In this document: positions 18,504-27,300 of the stretch, piece after piece
Layout: every line of letters starts with the position of its first letter
Numbering within the stretch: the first letter of the stretch is position 1
Assembly (NCBI RefSeq): GCF_000406105.1
Contig: NZ_CM001974.1
Location: 4,531,528-4,595,527, forward strand
Reading direction: 5' to 3'
Origin: Dickeya chrysanthemi NCPPB 402
GTDB taxonomy: Bacteria; Pseudomonadota; Gammaproteobacteria; Enterobacterales; Enterobacteriaceae
DNA length: 64,000 nucleotides
Notes under the pieces: generated by a model
What the model saw: only the letters and a program-made list of their open reading frames with translations
Told to the model about the DNA's origin: nothing
Databases searched by the model: none
Made by a program: the position numbers and the translations under genes

Positions 18504-18779
18504 TTACTGCGGCGGGCACGACCTGTTGATGCACGAACCGGGCTTGCCGTTGCCGGCAGCCGGACGCACCGGTATACACCCGTCGATCGCCGGCGTCCGG
18601 CCTATCGCCTGAACCCTGTCCGGGTGCGCCAGCAAATATTCCATCACAATCCGGCGGATTTCCGCCCGCTGCGCCTCGGTAAATTCACCGCGGTCATCTG
18701 CCGGATAAGGCGCGACCGCCTGCCCGCATAACGGCAGCATCAGCAATAATCCGCCCGCCGCCAGCCAGTGTAATTTCAT
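18504..18779 (-). CDS. Small secreted protein with DsbA-like N-terminal segment
   Basis: A 91-residue protein behind a strong GGAGGAGG ribosome site. A signal peptide MKLHWLAAGGLLLMLPLCGQAVA is followed by FTEAQRAEIRRIVMEYLLAHP, which resembles the N-terminal helix of DsbA/ScsC-type thiol-disulfide proteins. No thioredoxin domain or CxxC follows; the last 30 residues are Pro/Gly/Cys rich with three Cys. It may be the remnant of a larger periplasmic protein, or a genuine small one. Function not recognised. Confidence 0.55.
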   Translation of the reverse strand: MKLHWLAAGGLLLMLPLCGQAVAPYPADDRGEFTEAQRAEIRRIVMEYLLAHPDRVQAIGRTPAIDGCIPVRPAAGNGKPGSCINRSCPPQ

Positions 18780-19156
18780 GACTGCCTCCTCCCCTCGGGA
18801 GATCCGCTATGGCAGGCTCACTTCTCCCATGAAATGGGCCTGCCGCACAGCGGATCTGAGCCTTGCCACGGCCGGTTCGCCGCGCCCCACCCGCATTCGG
18901 TTAAACGTCATACCATCCGGGAATACGCAATCAGGCTACCGGGCAGGCGGTAAATTTGTCGTAAAAGCCTGTCATGTGGGTATAAAAATTCTGTATAGGG
19001 TCGACAAGCCGTCATATCCCTATGATTAGAAAAAATAAACCTGGATAAACACACACCATTCCGGCGATGGCGGTAGGCAAATCCCGGCTAACGCAGGCAT
19101 GATAAGCATCGATGATTGGCAGCGGGTACGCCCGCCGTTTAAAGGAGACAACGACG
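18780..19156. other. Intergenic region before dsdA
   Basis: About 375 bp. It contains a large three-part hairpin (18800-18857), the ribosome site of the minus-strand small protein, and the dsdA leader. No dsdC or dsdX gene is adjacent. I see no further gene. Confidence 0.5.
18800..18857. other. Long interrupted inverted repeat
   Basis: AGATCCGCT pairs with AGCGGATCT, inside that GGCAGG with CCTGCC, and inside that CCCAT with ATGGG around a GAA loop. The stacked stems could form an RNA structure on either strand, about 300 bp before dsdA and just upstream of the small secreted protein. There is no T-tract for a terminator. Confidence 0.5.
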
Positions 19157-20527
19157 ATGGCCGACGCCGTATACGGTAAATCCTTACCGCAATGGTTCCA
19201 CGACTTTCCGCTGCTGGAGCCGCTGATTAATCGCCAGCCGGTGTGCTGGTTTAATCCGGCGACGGTTTCCGTGCATGACGCGCTGGGCGACGTGCCGTTA
19301 ACCGGTGCCGACGTAGCCGATGCCAGTCGCCGTTTGCAACGGTTCGCGCCCTTTCTGCGTCAGGCGTTCCCGGAGCTGGAAGCCAGCGGCGGCATCATCG
19401 AGTCCGAACTGGTGCCGGTGCCGGCATTTGCCGCGGCGATCGCCCGACAGGCGGAGCTGGATGCGCCACCGTCAGTGTTGCTGAAGCTGGACAGCCACTT
19501 GCCGGTAGCGGGTTCGGTCAAAGCGCGCGGCGGCATCTACGAGGTGTTGTACCACGCCGAACAGCTGGCGTTGCGCCATGGCCTGTTGCAAGAAAGCGAT
19601 GACTATCGCCGCCTGCTGGACGACGACTGCCAACAGTGGTTCCGTCGCCACAAGGTGGCGGTGGGTTCCACCGGTAATCTGGGGATGTCGATCGGCATCG
19701 CCAGTGCCCGGCTGGGGTTTGATACCACGGTGCACATGTCCGCCGACGCCCGGCAGTGGAAAAAAGACCGGTTACGCGCGCACGGCGTGCGGGTGGTGGA
19801 GTATGACGGCGATTACGGTCAGGCGGTGGCGCAAGGTCGCCGGGAAGCCTTGTCCGACCCGAGTTGCCACTTTATCGACGATGAAAATTCCACCTCGCTG
19901 TTTCTGGGCTACGCAGTGGCAGGGGAACGGCTAAAAGCACAGTTTGCCGCGCAGGGCCGGGGGGTGGATGCCGAGCACCCGCTGTTCATTTACCTGCCGT
20001 GCGGCGTCGGCGGCGCGCCCGGCGGCATCAGCTTCGGGCTGAAGCTGGCGTTTGGCGATCACGTACACTGTATTTTCGCCGAGCCGACCGAATCTCCCTG
20101 TATGCTGATGGGCGTCTACACCGGCCTGCACGATCAATTGGCGGTGCAGGATTTCGGCATCAGCAACTGCACCACCGCCGACGGGCTGGCGGTCGGCCGC
20201 CCGTCCGGGTTTGTCGGCAACGCCATGCAGCGGTTGATTGACGGTTACTACACGCTGACGGATGAAGAGATGCTGGCGTTGCTGTATGTGATGCACGACA
20301 CCCAGCAGATTCTGCTGGAGCCGTCTGCACTGGCGGGCGCACCGGTTTTTTTGCGTCTGTTGCAGGAAGATCAGGGCTACCGTCGGCGCGCGCCGCTGAC
20401 ACCACAGCGTTGCCGGCAAGGCACCCATGTTATCTGGGCCACCGGCGGCGGCATGGTGCCGGAAGACGAGATGGCTCGCTACCTGCAAGCTGGCGCCGCC
20501 GCCAGCCGCCGGTTACTTAAACCGTAA
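19157..20527 (+). CDS. dsdA: D-serine ammonia-lyase (dehydratase)
   Basis: PLP enzyme that converts D-serine to pyruvate and ammonia in the cytoplasm. The 456-residue protein has the PLP-lysine motif [12 protein letters not shown], the phosphate-binding [12 protein letters not shown] and the [13 protein letters not shown] loop, all close to E. coli DsdA (442). Start chosen at MADAVYG with AAGGAG 9 bp upstream; an upstream in-frame ATG at 19112 has no family support. The usual partners dsdC and dsdX are not adjacent. The next gene, an interrupted acetyltransferase, begins 27 bp downstream, likely in one transcript. Confidence 0.95.
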   Translation: MADAVYGKSLPQWFHDFPLLEPLINRQPVCWFNPATVSVHDALGDVPLTGADVADASRRLQRFAPFLRQAFPELEASGGIIESELVPVPAFAAAIARQAELDAPPSVLLKLDSHLPVAGSVKARGGIYEVLYHAEQLALRHGLLQESDDYRRLLDDDCQQWFRRHKVAVGSTGNLGMSIGIASARLGFDTTVHMSADARQWKKDRLRAHGVRVVEYDGDYGQAVAQGRREALSDPSCHFIDDENSTSLFLGYAVAGERLKAQFAAQGRGVDAEHPLFIYLPCGVGGAPGGISFGLKLAFGDHVHCIFAEPTESPCMLMGVYTGLHDQLAVQDFGISNCTTADGLAVGRPSGFVGNAMQRLIDGYYTLTDEEMLALLYVMHDTQQILLEPSALAGAPVFLRLLQEDQGYRRRAPLTPQRCRQGTHVIWATGGGMVPEDEMARYLQAGAAASRRLLKP

Positions 20528-20554
20528 GGAAACGAACCGTAAGGAAACGCCCCT

Positions 20555-21147
20555 ATGCTTATCGATTTTACGCCGGCGGATTACCCGCGTCTGATTCGCT
20601 GGATAGACAATGCCGAACTGAATCTGCTGTGGGGCGGGCCCACCTATGCGTTTCCGATCACCCTCGCGCAGATTAGCGAGCATCTGGCTAATCCGCAGTT
20701 TGTGCCGTATCTGTTTGAACATCAGGGCGAGATCGTGGGATTTGTCGAGCTGTCTCAGGTGGAGCCGCACCACAGCCGGCTGTGCCGGGTATTTATCGAC
20801 CCGGCGTACCGTGGGCGCGGGCTGGCGCGCGAGATGTTGCAAGCCGCCATCCGACAAGCAGCACAGCAGTTTGCGGCGCACAGCGTATCGCTATCGCTGT
20901 CGGTGTTTATACCCAAAATAATTCGAGTTGCAGGAAGGCGGCGACGCAGCGAATCCCCGGGAGCTTACTCAAGTAAGTGACCGGGGTGAGCGAGGAAAGC
21001 CAACGCACCTGCAACTTGAAGTATGACGGGTATAGCCATAACCACAGCGCGCTGCGCTGTTACCAGTCGATTGGTTTTCACATCACCGCCACCGCCCCGT
21101 TCGGCAATCAGGGGCTGGAACTGATGACGATGCGCCTGACGCTGTAG
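20555..21147 (+). pseudogene. GNAT acetyltransferase gene split by an ERIC element
   Basis: The first 118 codons encode a GNAT N-acetyltransferase (FTPADYPRLIRWIDNAE, VGFVELSQVEPHHSRL, acetyl-CoA loop DPAYRGRGLAREML). At 20908 a 127-bp ERIC interrupts the frame, which then ends in ERIC sequence at 20978-20980. Joining base 20909 directly to 21035 restores SVFSHNHSALRCYQSIGFHI and runs to a TAG at 21145-21147, giving a 155-residue protein with the family's usual NxxAxxxYxxxGF-type end. The target TA is duplicated. The gene follows dsdA by 27 bp behind AAGGAAACG. A truncated product may still be made but would lack the last strands of the fold. Confidence 0.9.
20908..21034 (+). repeat. ERIC element, full length (127 bp)
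   Basis: Runs from TATACCCAAAATAATTCGAG to CTTGAAGTATGACGGGTATA, with the central GAGCTTACTCAAGTAAGTGA hairpin that matches the classical ERIC primers. Length is exactly the 127 bp of the consensus. TA is duplicated at both ends. It lies inside the acetyltransferase gene. Confidence 0.97.
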
Positions 21148-21236
21148 CGCCCCGGCATGTCGGCTGACTTCATGCCATACGCTGATCGGGTGCTCGGTGA
21201 TTACCCGTCGCGCCGCCGACAGCACATCATCCGGCA

Positions 21237-22667
21237 TTATTGCGGTAGCCGGGCGGCGGCTTCGCCCCAGGTGGTAAAGGTCTGGCTAGCGAAAATCGGG
21301 TGAGTGCCGTTATACAGCGGATTGATCAGCCCGGCAAAACCGCCGCCCGGCGCACGAATATCGATGCGACACCACGGCCAGTTGGCCAGCGGCAGCGTAA
21401 AGCTCACCTCGTCGCGCCCCAGCACATGGCGTGCGATCACGCCGCCCCCCGCGATACATTCCGCCAGGTAACCCGGTCGATCGTCTTCGATGGCGAGGGT
21501 CGCCTGCACCGTGCGTGCGCCGACATTCTGCCCCGGCAACACCTCACCATCGTCGAACCGGAAACGCAGGCCGCACTGCCTATCGATATACACCCGCCCC
21601 TGACGCAAGCCATGCAGAATAGCGTCGCCGCTCAGACCGTGGGCAAACACCAGCGTCGTCGGGTCGCCGTATACCGAAGGCTGGGTGGCACCCTCATAGC
21701 GTTCGTCCGGCCGCAGATGACAATCGCTGCCGCCGACGGCGGCGATACGCCAGCCGCCGTTCCACAACGTGCTCAGCATCTGCAATGCTCGTTCGGTAGC
21801 GGCGGCCGACGTCGGCCAGCTTGGGTCGCAGCAAACTTCCAGCGTGTTGATGCGCGCCAGCGGCATCGCCGCATACTGCCAGTGCCACGGCGGCATCATC
21901 GGATGGTTGATGCTGATGCTGCCGTCGCCGGTGGCATTCAACGACAACCCTTGACGGATCAGCGCCTCCGGCGTGATGTCCCCCTCGTGCAGCGTCAGTA
22001 CCCGGCGCGGGCCGTGCACATTGAAGTGACCGATATCGGTAGTCACCTCCAGTGCGGGCAGGAACAGGGTACGGCCTCCGGCCGGCAGCGCCGGATGGCA
22101 GAGGTTATGTTCGGTCAGGAACAGAAAATCAAGCTGCTGCGCTTGCGCCAGCGCTCTCGCCGCCGCCAGACTGTTGTGCCCGTCCGACAGCCGGGTGTGG
22201 GCGTGCAAGTCGCCGCGATACCAACGGGACGCCGGTTCAAGGCAGGCGGAATAATCAAAACACACCTGATGATCGCCGCGTAACGCCACTGTCAGCAGCA
22301 GGTCGTCCGGCGGCGGCAACGGCGCGTCGAACGCCACGGTGATGTCGTAATCCGCCTGGGTTGGGTGATTGGCCTGCGCCGGAATGCTGCACAGCGCCAA
22401 CCGCCACGTTCCTGAAGGCAATGGTCCCGGTATGCCGCCCAACGGCAGCGCCCGCCGGGCGGCGATGGTCACCGACTTGGCGGTCGGTTCAATCAGCAGA
22501 TTGGCGCGCAGTTGCTGACCGGCGTCGTAGACAAACGCGTACAGGTAGCTTTTGTTGCGGTTGTGCGCGGTCAGCGTCAGGCCGTCGATCCCTTCCGGCA
22601 CGCGAAATTCCACCTGCCCACGCCCCGCCGTCAGGCAACCAGCCAGCGTCAGCTCCGGCTTATTCAT
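21237..22667 (-). CDS. CehA/McbA-type PHP-domain metallohydrolase
   Basis: A 476-residue protein. The C-terminal two thirds form a PHP phosphoesterase domain: RGDLHAHTRLSDG (residues 147-159), FLTEHN, INHPMM and GGSDCHLRP supply the metal ligands. The N-terminal 140 residues are a beta-rich region of the CehA type. No signal peptide, so cytoplasmic. It is the last gene of a Ugp-like ABC operon; its ATG overlaps the end of the binding-protein gene by 8 bp, so the two are coupled. Relatives hydrolyse phosphoesters, and some hydrolyse glycerophosphodiesters or carbamates; substrate inferred from context only. Confidence 0.85.
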   Translation of the reverse strand: MNKPELTLAGCLTAGRGQVEFRVPEGIDGLTLTAHNRNKSYLYAFVYDAGQQLRANLLIEPTAKSVTIAARRALPLGGIPGPLPSGTWRLALCSIPAQANHPTQADYDITVAFDAPLPPPDDLLLTVALRGDHQVCFDYSACLEPASRWYRGDLHAHTRLSDGHNSLAAARALAQAQQLDFLFLTEHNLCHPALPAGGRTLFLPALEVTTDIGHFNVHGPRRVLTLHEGDITPEALIRQGLSLNATGDGSISINHPMMPPWHWQYAAMPLARINTLEVCCDPSWPTSAAATERALQMLSTLWNGGWRIAAVGGSDCHLRPDERYEGATQPSVYGDPTTLVFAHGLSGDAILHGLRQGRVYIDRQCGLRFRFDDGEVLPGQNVGARTVQATLAIEDDRPGYLAECIAGGGVIARHVLGRDEVSFTLPLANWPWCRIDIRAPGGGFAGLINPLYNGTHPIFASQTFTTWGEAAARLPQ

Positions 22668-23940
22668 TGATGCGATCCAATGCCTTCTGCGCTTTACGGG
22701 CCGCGTCGGTCAATGCCTGCTGCGCCGGTTTGTTCTCGATTTCCACCTGATCGGCGGCAACGGTCAGCGCATCCAGAATTTTGCCTTTGGTCGGGTCGAT
22801 AAAATCCATACCGGCGGATTTCGCCTGCTGCACCGGCACGGCGGCCTGCGGGTTGGCGGCGACGTATTTCTGGTAACCCGCGTCCTGCAACACGCTTTCG
22901 CGTACCGGAATATAACCCGTGAACATTGACCAGCGGGCGGTATTGGCGGCGCTGGTGTAAAAACGCATAAACGCAAAAGCACCCTTCGCCGCCGCTTCCG
23001 GCGTGTCGGTCGGCATCACAAATACCAGCGCGCCCGCCTGCGGCGCCGCCGGATTGTTGCCCCAACCCGGCTGAGGCAACGCCGCCAGCCGCTGAAAATC
23101 GAGATCACCCTGATCGCCGGATGAGCCGGTATAGCCGAACGCCCGATCTTTCATCACATCGTCGATGGTTTTATACCAGTACTCCCAGCCCTGGCCGCCG
23201 TGGTAGATACGCATGATACGGTCTTCATGAATCCAGCGGCGGAAGCTGTCCCACACCTCCACCCATGCCGGCGAATCGATCAGCACTTTTTTGCCGTCTT
23301 CGCTAAGGATGCGTCCGCCGTTGGACAACGCGGCGTCCATCAGATTGCCCGGCCCCCACATCGGCTCCCAACCGTAATACTGGGTGTTGCCGCCGGCGTC
23401 TTTCCGGGTGACCGCCGCCGCCACTTTCGCCAGCCCTTGCCAGGTTTTCAGGTCATCCGGCGTAAAGCCGTGCTGCGCCAGCACCGCCTGGTTGTAGTAA
23501 AGCACCTGCGTGGTGCCGTAGGCCGGCAAGCCGTAAACGCTGCCGTCCGGCCGGGTAACCTGACGGCGGAACGCGCCGATGAAATCGGTGAAACGGAAGC
23601 GACTATCCATGTAAGGGCGCATATCGCGCAACAGTTTGCGCTCCGCCAGCGCCGTTCCCTGCAAGGCGGTCAACAGCGCGAACGCCGGGGCGTTTTTCGC
23701 CGCCATGCCGGCCTGCAATTTTTGCCAGGTTTCATCGTAATTACCCTGTAATGCGCCTTTCACCACGTATTGATCCTGACTACGGTTAAATTCGTCAATC
23801 AGCGTCAGCATCATCTTTTGCGGTTTAGTACCGCCGGAATACCAGAAGTTCACTTCAGTGACGGCCTGTGCCGGTGTGATCAGCAACAGCATGCACAGCG
23901 CACCGCCCACACGCCACAGCCCTTTGCGTACGGTCATCAT
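22660..23940 (-). CDS. Periplasmic solute-binding protein, UgpB-like
   Basis: A 426-residue family 1 solute-binding protein. Signal peptide MMTVRKGLWRVGGALCMLL..AQA, then VNFWYSGGTKPQKMMLTLID, a start typical of glycerol-phosphate and sugar binders. Other regions include GLPAYGTTQVLYYNQA and GGQGWEYWYKTIDDVM. It is third in its operon: its ATG overlaps the TAA of the permease gene (TAATG) and its own end overlaps the PHP gene. Binding the glycerol-3-phosphate type of ligand is plausible but not shown. Confidence 0.88.
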   Translation of the reverse strand: MMTVRKGLWRVGGALCMLLLITPAQAVTEVNFWYSGGTKPQKMMLTLIDEFNRSQDQYVVKGALQGNYDETWQKLQAGMAAKNAPAFALLTALQGTALAERKLLRDMRPYMDSRFRFTDFIGAFRRQVTRPDGSVYGLPAYGTTQVLYYNQAVLAQHGFTPDDLKTWQGLAKVAAAVTRKDAGGNTQYYGWEPMWGPGNLMDAALSNGGRILSEDGKKVLIDSPAWVEVWDSFRRWIHEDRIMRIYHGGQGWEYWYKTIDDVMKDRAFGYTGSSGDQGDLDFQRLAALPQPGWGNNPAAPQAGALVFVMPTDTPEAAAKGAFAFMRFYTSAANTARWSMFTGYIPVRESVLQDAGYQKYVAANPQAAVPVQQAKSAGMDFIDPTKGKILDALTVAADQVEIENKPAQQALTDAARKAQKALDRINE

Positions 23941-24827
23941 TATTCTTTCACTCCATTATCGGAAAAGCCGGACAGGATAATTCGTTGGCATAACAGGAAT
24001 AAAATCAGCATCGGCATCACGACAATGGCGCTGGCCGCCATAATATTCGACCAGTTAAAACCATAATCGCCCCCGGAAATAAAATACTGCCGGATACCGA
24101 TAGAAATTAAATTCAACGAGGGTGACGTAATCACCAGACTGGGCCACATATAGCTGTTGTAATTGGTGATAAAAATAAGCAGAAATAGCGTAGCCAGCAC
24201 CGGCTTTATTTGCGGCAGCACCATCGTGCGCAGCAACGTCCATTCTCCGGCGCCGTCGATACGCGCCGCTTCCATTAATGACGGATGAATTTTTTTCAGC
24301 GCCTGATGCAAATAAAACACCCCCATCGCACTGACTGCGTTGGAAAAGATCAGGCCGGTATGGGTATCCAGCAAATGCAATTTAGCCAGAATGATGTAAC
24401 AGGGAATATAGGTCACCGCGCCGGGCAACATATAGCACACCATCACCACGCCATAGAGCAGACGATTTGCTTTACCGCGCAGTTGGACGACGGCATAGGC
24501 AAACAGCACGCTGTTGCTCACCACCAACAGCGATGTCAGCAGCGCCACCGTCAGGCTGTTGTACATAAACAAGCCGAAATGCGTATCGCGCCATACGGTA
24601 GCGAATGAAGAAAAATCGGGGCGCGACGGCAACAGTTGCAGCGGATGGCGGAAAATTTCGTCATTGGTTTTCAGCGCGCCGGACAGCATCCACACAAACG
24701 GGAACACCATCAGCAAACCGGCCACCATCAATAACAGATGTTTCAGCAGCGCCTGCGCGGGAAAAACGGCACGACGCCTGGATGAGGCAATCGTCGGTTT
24801 GGCAAGCGTGACTGGCGACGACACCAT
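23940..24827 (-). CDS. ABC importer permease, UgpE type
   Basis: A 295-residue inner-membrane permease with six hydrophobic segments and the docking loop MEAARIDGAGEWTLLRTMVLPQ. The ATG at 24827 is taken because AAGGAG lies 7 bp before it; an ATG two codons earlier (24833) is only 1 bp from that site. It follows the partner permease almost at once (5 to 11 bp). Confidence 0.88.
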   Translation of the reverse strand: MVSSPVTLAKPTIASSRRRAVFPAQALLKHLLLMVAGLLMVFPFVWMLSGALKTNDEIFRHPLQLLPSRPDFSSFATVWRDTHFGLFMYNSLTVALLTSLLVVSNSVLFAYAVVQLRGKANRLLYGVVMVCYMLPGAVTYIPCYIILAKLHLLDTHTGLIFSNAVSAMGVFYLHQALKKIHPSLMEAARIDGAGEWTLLRTMVLPQIKPVLATLFLLIFITNYNSYMWPSLVITSPSLNLISIGIRQYFISGGDYGFNWSNIMAASAIVVMPMLILFLLCQRIILSGFSDNGVKE

Positions 24828-24838
24828 AGCCATGCTCC

Positions 24839-25747
24839 TTAAAAGTACACCCAGCGACGGGCAACCAGCGTGTTAACCAGCGACAGCGAGCCCGCCAACA
24901 GCAGGATCATTACCGCAGTGGCGGCGGCCGGCCCCATACTGAACTGCTGAAACGCCTGCTGGTAAAACAGGTACATCAGCGTGCGAGTGCTGTTGCCGGG
25001 GCCGCCCTGCGTCAGCATTTGAAATTGATCGAATGCCTGAACGGCATTCACCAGATTGACGACCAACAGAAAAAAGGTGGTGGGAGAAATCAGCGGCAGT
25101 GTGATGGTTAACAGCCGCCTGGCGTGGCTACCGCCATCCAGCCGTGCGGCGTCGTATAAGTCGGCGGGAATGCGGTTAAGCGCACTGATAAAGAACATCA
25201 TCGTCCAGCCGATGCCTTGCCATATCGTGACCGTCACCACCGCCAGCATGGCGCTGCGCGGCTGCTCCAGCCAGGGCACGCCGGCGTAACCGAACAGACC
25301 GAGTAGTTGATTCGCCAGCCCGGAGCGAGAATCAAACACCCATGACCACACCACGGACACCGCCACCGTCGGGGTCATCCACGGAGAAAAGATCATCGCC
25401 TGATAGCCGCGCTGCCCGCGGCACCGGCGATGCAGCAGCAGTGCAAAACCCAAACCCAGCGCAACGACCGGGATGACCACCGCCACGGCGAATACCAACG
25501 TATGCCCCAGCGCGCCGGTAAAATCATCGCTGTGCAACACATCACGATAATTATCCATACCGACGAGATGATAATCCGGCGAAATATAATCCCAGTCGGT
25601 GAAGCTGATATACAGGCTGCAAAAAAAAGGAATTACCCAAAATAGCCATAACGGGATCAGCAACGGAGCAATACACCCTACCCTGATCAACCTCATGCCC
25701 CAAAATCTGCCGTGGTTAACCAACGTCGGTTTTTTATTGACCGTCAT
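24839..25747 (-). CDS. ABC importer permease, UgpA type
   Basis: A 302-residue inner-membrane permease with six hydrophobic segments and the docking loop YDAARLDGGSHARRLLTITLP. Start MTVNKKPTLV has GGAGATATC before it; the frame reaches 25807 without support. First gene of the operon permease-permease-binding protein-PHP hydrolase. No ATPase gene is present in this operon, so an ATPase must be supplied from elsewhere, perhaps the UgpC-like one at 12314-13420. A candidate Pho box lies about 75-95 bp upstream. Confidence 0.88.
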   Translation of the reverse strand: MTVNKKPTLVNHGRFWGMRLIRVGCIAPLLIPLWLFWVIPFFCSLYISFTDWDYISPDYHLVGMDNYRDVLHSDDFTGALGHTLVFAVAVVIPVVALGLGFALLLHRRCRGQRGYQAMIFSPWMTPTVAVSVVWSWVFDSRSGLANQLLGLFGYAGVPWLEQPRSAMLAVVTVTIWQGIGWTMMFFISALNRIPADLYDAARLDGGSHARRLLTITLPLISPTTFFLLVVNLVNAVQAFDQFQMLTQGGPGNSTRTLMYLFYQQAFQQFSMGPAAATAVMILLLAGSLSLVNTLVARRWVYF

Positions 25748-25822
25748 GATATCTCCATAAATCCCACCCGCTATTAATCCGCCAAGCCTAAAATCGGTCT
25801 GTGACAACAGGCCGGCAAAAAA

Positions 25823-25840
25823 AAGACAGTTTTATGATTC
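25823..25840 (-). promoter_or_regulatory. Candidate Pho box upstream of the second ABC operon
   Basis: The minus strand reads GAATCATAAAACTGTCTT. It contains the core TCATAAAACTGTC of the PhoB consensus and matches about 14 of 18 positions. No good -10 is seen at the usual distance, so this stays tentative. Confidence 0.45.
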
Positions 25841-26016
25841 AGACTTTTCTTTTTTCATTTCATCGTGTTTAGGGTGAAAGTGATATTTTCTCTTCAACAA
25901 TTTTGTTTACAAATTGAAAGAAAACCTACGATTCTTACATAGAAAAAATATTCTTCCTGCCACCACCATCGCTTAGCCTTGGCGGTAGCCAAAAGGCATC
26001 TACCTGAGGATTAATT

Positions 26017-27300
26017 ATGTTGTTCACACGCAAGATCGTTGCCGGGTTGTTGGTGTCGGCGTTGCCCTGGCTGACAGCGCAGGCGGAAACCACCCCGTCG
26101 GGCTGGACGCTGGAAAAAGTCGTGGAAGTCAGCCGTCATGGCGTTCGCCCGCCGACCGAAGGCAACGTTAAAACCATTCAGGAAGGCACCGGCCGCAACT
26201 GGCCGACCTGGCTGACCCGTTACGGCGAACTGACCGGCCACGGCTACGCGGCGGCCGTGCTAAAAGGCCAGTACGAAGGGCAATACCTGCGTCAGCACGG
26301 GTTACTTAGTCAGAATTGCCCGACGCCCGGCGACGTGTTTGTCTGGGCCAGCCCGCTGCAACGCACGCAGGAAACCGCCATGGCGCTGATGGATGGCGTA
26401 TTCCCCGGTTGCGGCGTGGTGATTCGCGGCCCGGAGAGTGAAGACAACGACACCTTGTTCCATGCCGAGACGGCCGGCGTGCAGATGGATCAGGAACAGG
26501 TGAAAGCCGCTTTACAAAACGCGATGCAGGGTAAAAGCGCCGAACAAATTCAGGCGGAGTGGCAACCGGCCATCGATCGCCTGAAACAGGCGGTCTGCCT
26601 GCCGGATACCGCTTGCCCGGCGTTCAGCGCCAAATGGGAAGTGAAAGAAAGTAAGAAAGGGAATATCTCGCTGCACGGCCCGGAAGCGCTGGCCAATATG
26701 GCGGAAACCATCCGCTTGTCCTACAGCAATAACAACCCGCTCGGCCAGGTGGCCTTCGGCAACGCCGCAACCGCTGCCGCGGTGGCGGCGCTGATGCCGC
26801 TGCTGACCGCCAACTACGATTTCACCAACGACCTGCCCTATGTGGCACGGCGCGGCGGTTCAATACTGATGAATCAGATAGCCCTGGCGCTTAACCCGGA
26901 ACGACATCAGGAGGATGCCCCACCCGATGCCAAATGGCTGCTGTACGTGGCGCACGATACCAACATCGCGAAACTGCGTGCCATGCTGGGCTTCACCTGG
27001 CAGATGGGCGACTACCCGCGCGGCAATATCCCGCCCGCCGGCAGCCTGATCTTCGAACGCTGGCGCAACGCGCAGTCCGGTCAACGCTTCGTGCGCATCT
27101 ACTTTCAGGCGCAATCGCTGGACCAGATTCGCGGGCTGACCACGCTGGATAACGACCATCCGCCGCTGCGCGGCGAATTCTCAATCAACGGTTGCCAGAA
27201 AACCGATGTCGGCACCCTGTGTCCGTACGATGCCGTGATGAAGCGCCTCAACGAATCGGTGGATCGCACCGCGCTGCTGCCGGTGCGCTACGCGCTGTAA
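26017..27300 (+). CDS. Histidine acid phosphatase, phytase-like
   Basis: A 427-residue periplasmic phosphatase of the AppA/Agp/PhyK family. Signal peptide MLFTRKIVAGLLVSALPWLTAQA. The phosphohistidine motif is SRHGVRPPTEGN (about residues 37-48) and the proton-donor motif is HDTNIAKLRAML. Presence of RHGVRxP and HDTN fits phytases better than glucose-1-phosphatase, which usually has RHNLRAP. Six Cys allow disulfides. It releases phosphate from phytate or other esters. It is divergent from the ABC/PHP operon, and the 3' end overlaps the convergent MFS gene by 13 bp. TGAGGA precedes the ATG. Confidence 0.9.
   Translation: MLFTRKIVAGLLVSALPWLTAQAETTPSGWTLEKVVEVSRHGVRPPTEGNVKTIQEGTGRNWPTWLTRYGELTGHGYAAAVLKGQYEGQYLRQHGLLSQNCPTPGDVFVWASPLQRTQETAMALMDGVFPGCGVVIRGPESEDNDTLFHAETAGVQMDQEQVKAALQNAMQGKSAEQIQAEWQPAIDRLKQAVCLPDTACPAFSAKWEVKESKKGNISLHGPEALANMAETIRLSYSNNNPLGQVAFGNAATAAAVAALMPLLTANYDFTNDLPYVARRGGSILMNQIALALNPERHQEDAPPDAKWLLYVAHDTNIAKLRAMLGFTWQMGDYPRGNIPPAGSLIFERWRNAQSGQRFVRIYFQAQSLDQIRGLTTLDNDHPPLRGEFSINGCQKTDVGTLCPYDAVMKRLNESVDRTALLPVRYAL

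Noticed and set aside
21300..22283. 327-codon plus-strand frame
   Set aside because: Antisense to the PHP hydrolase; no recognisable domain.
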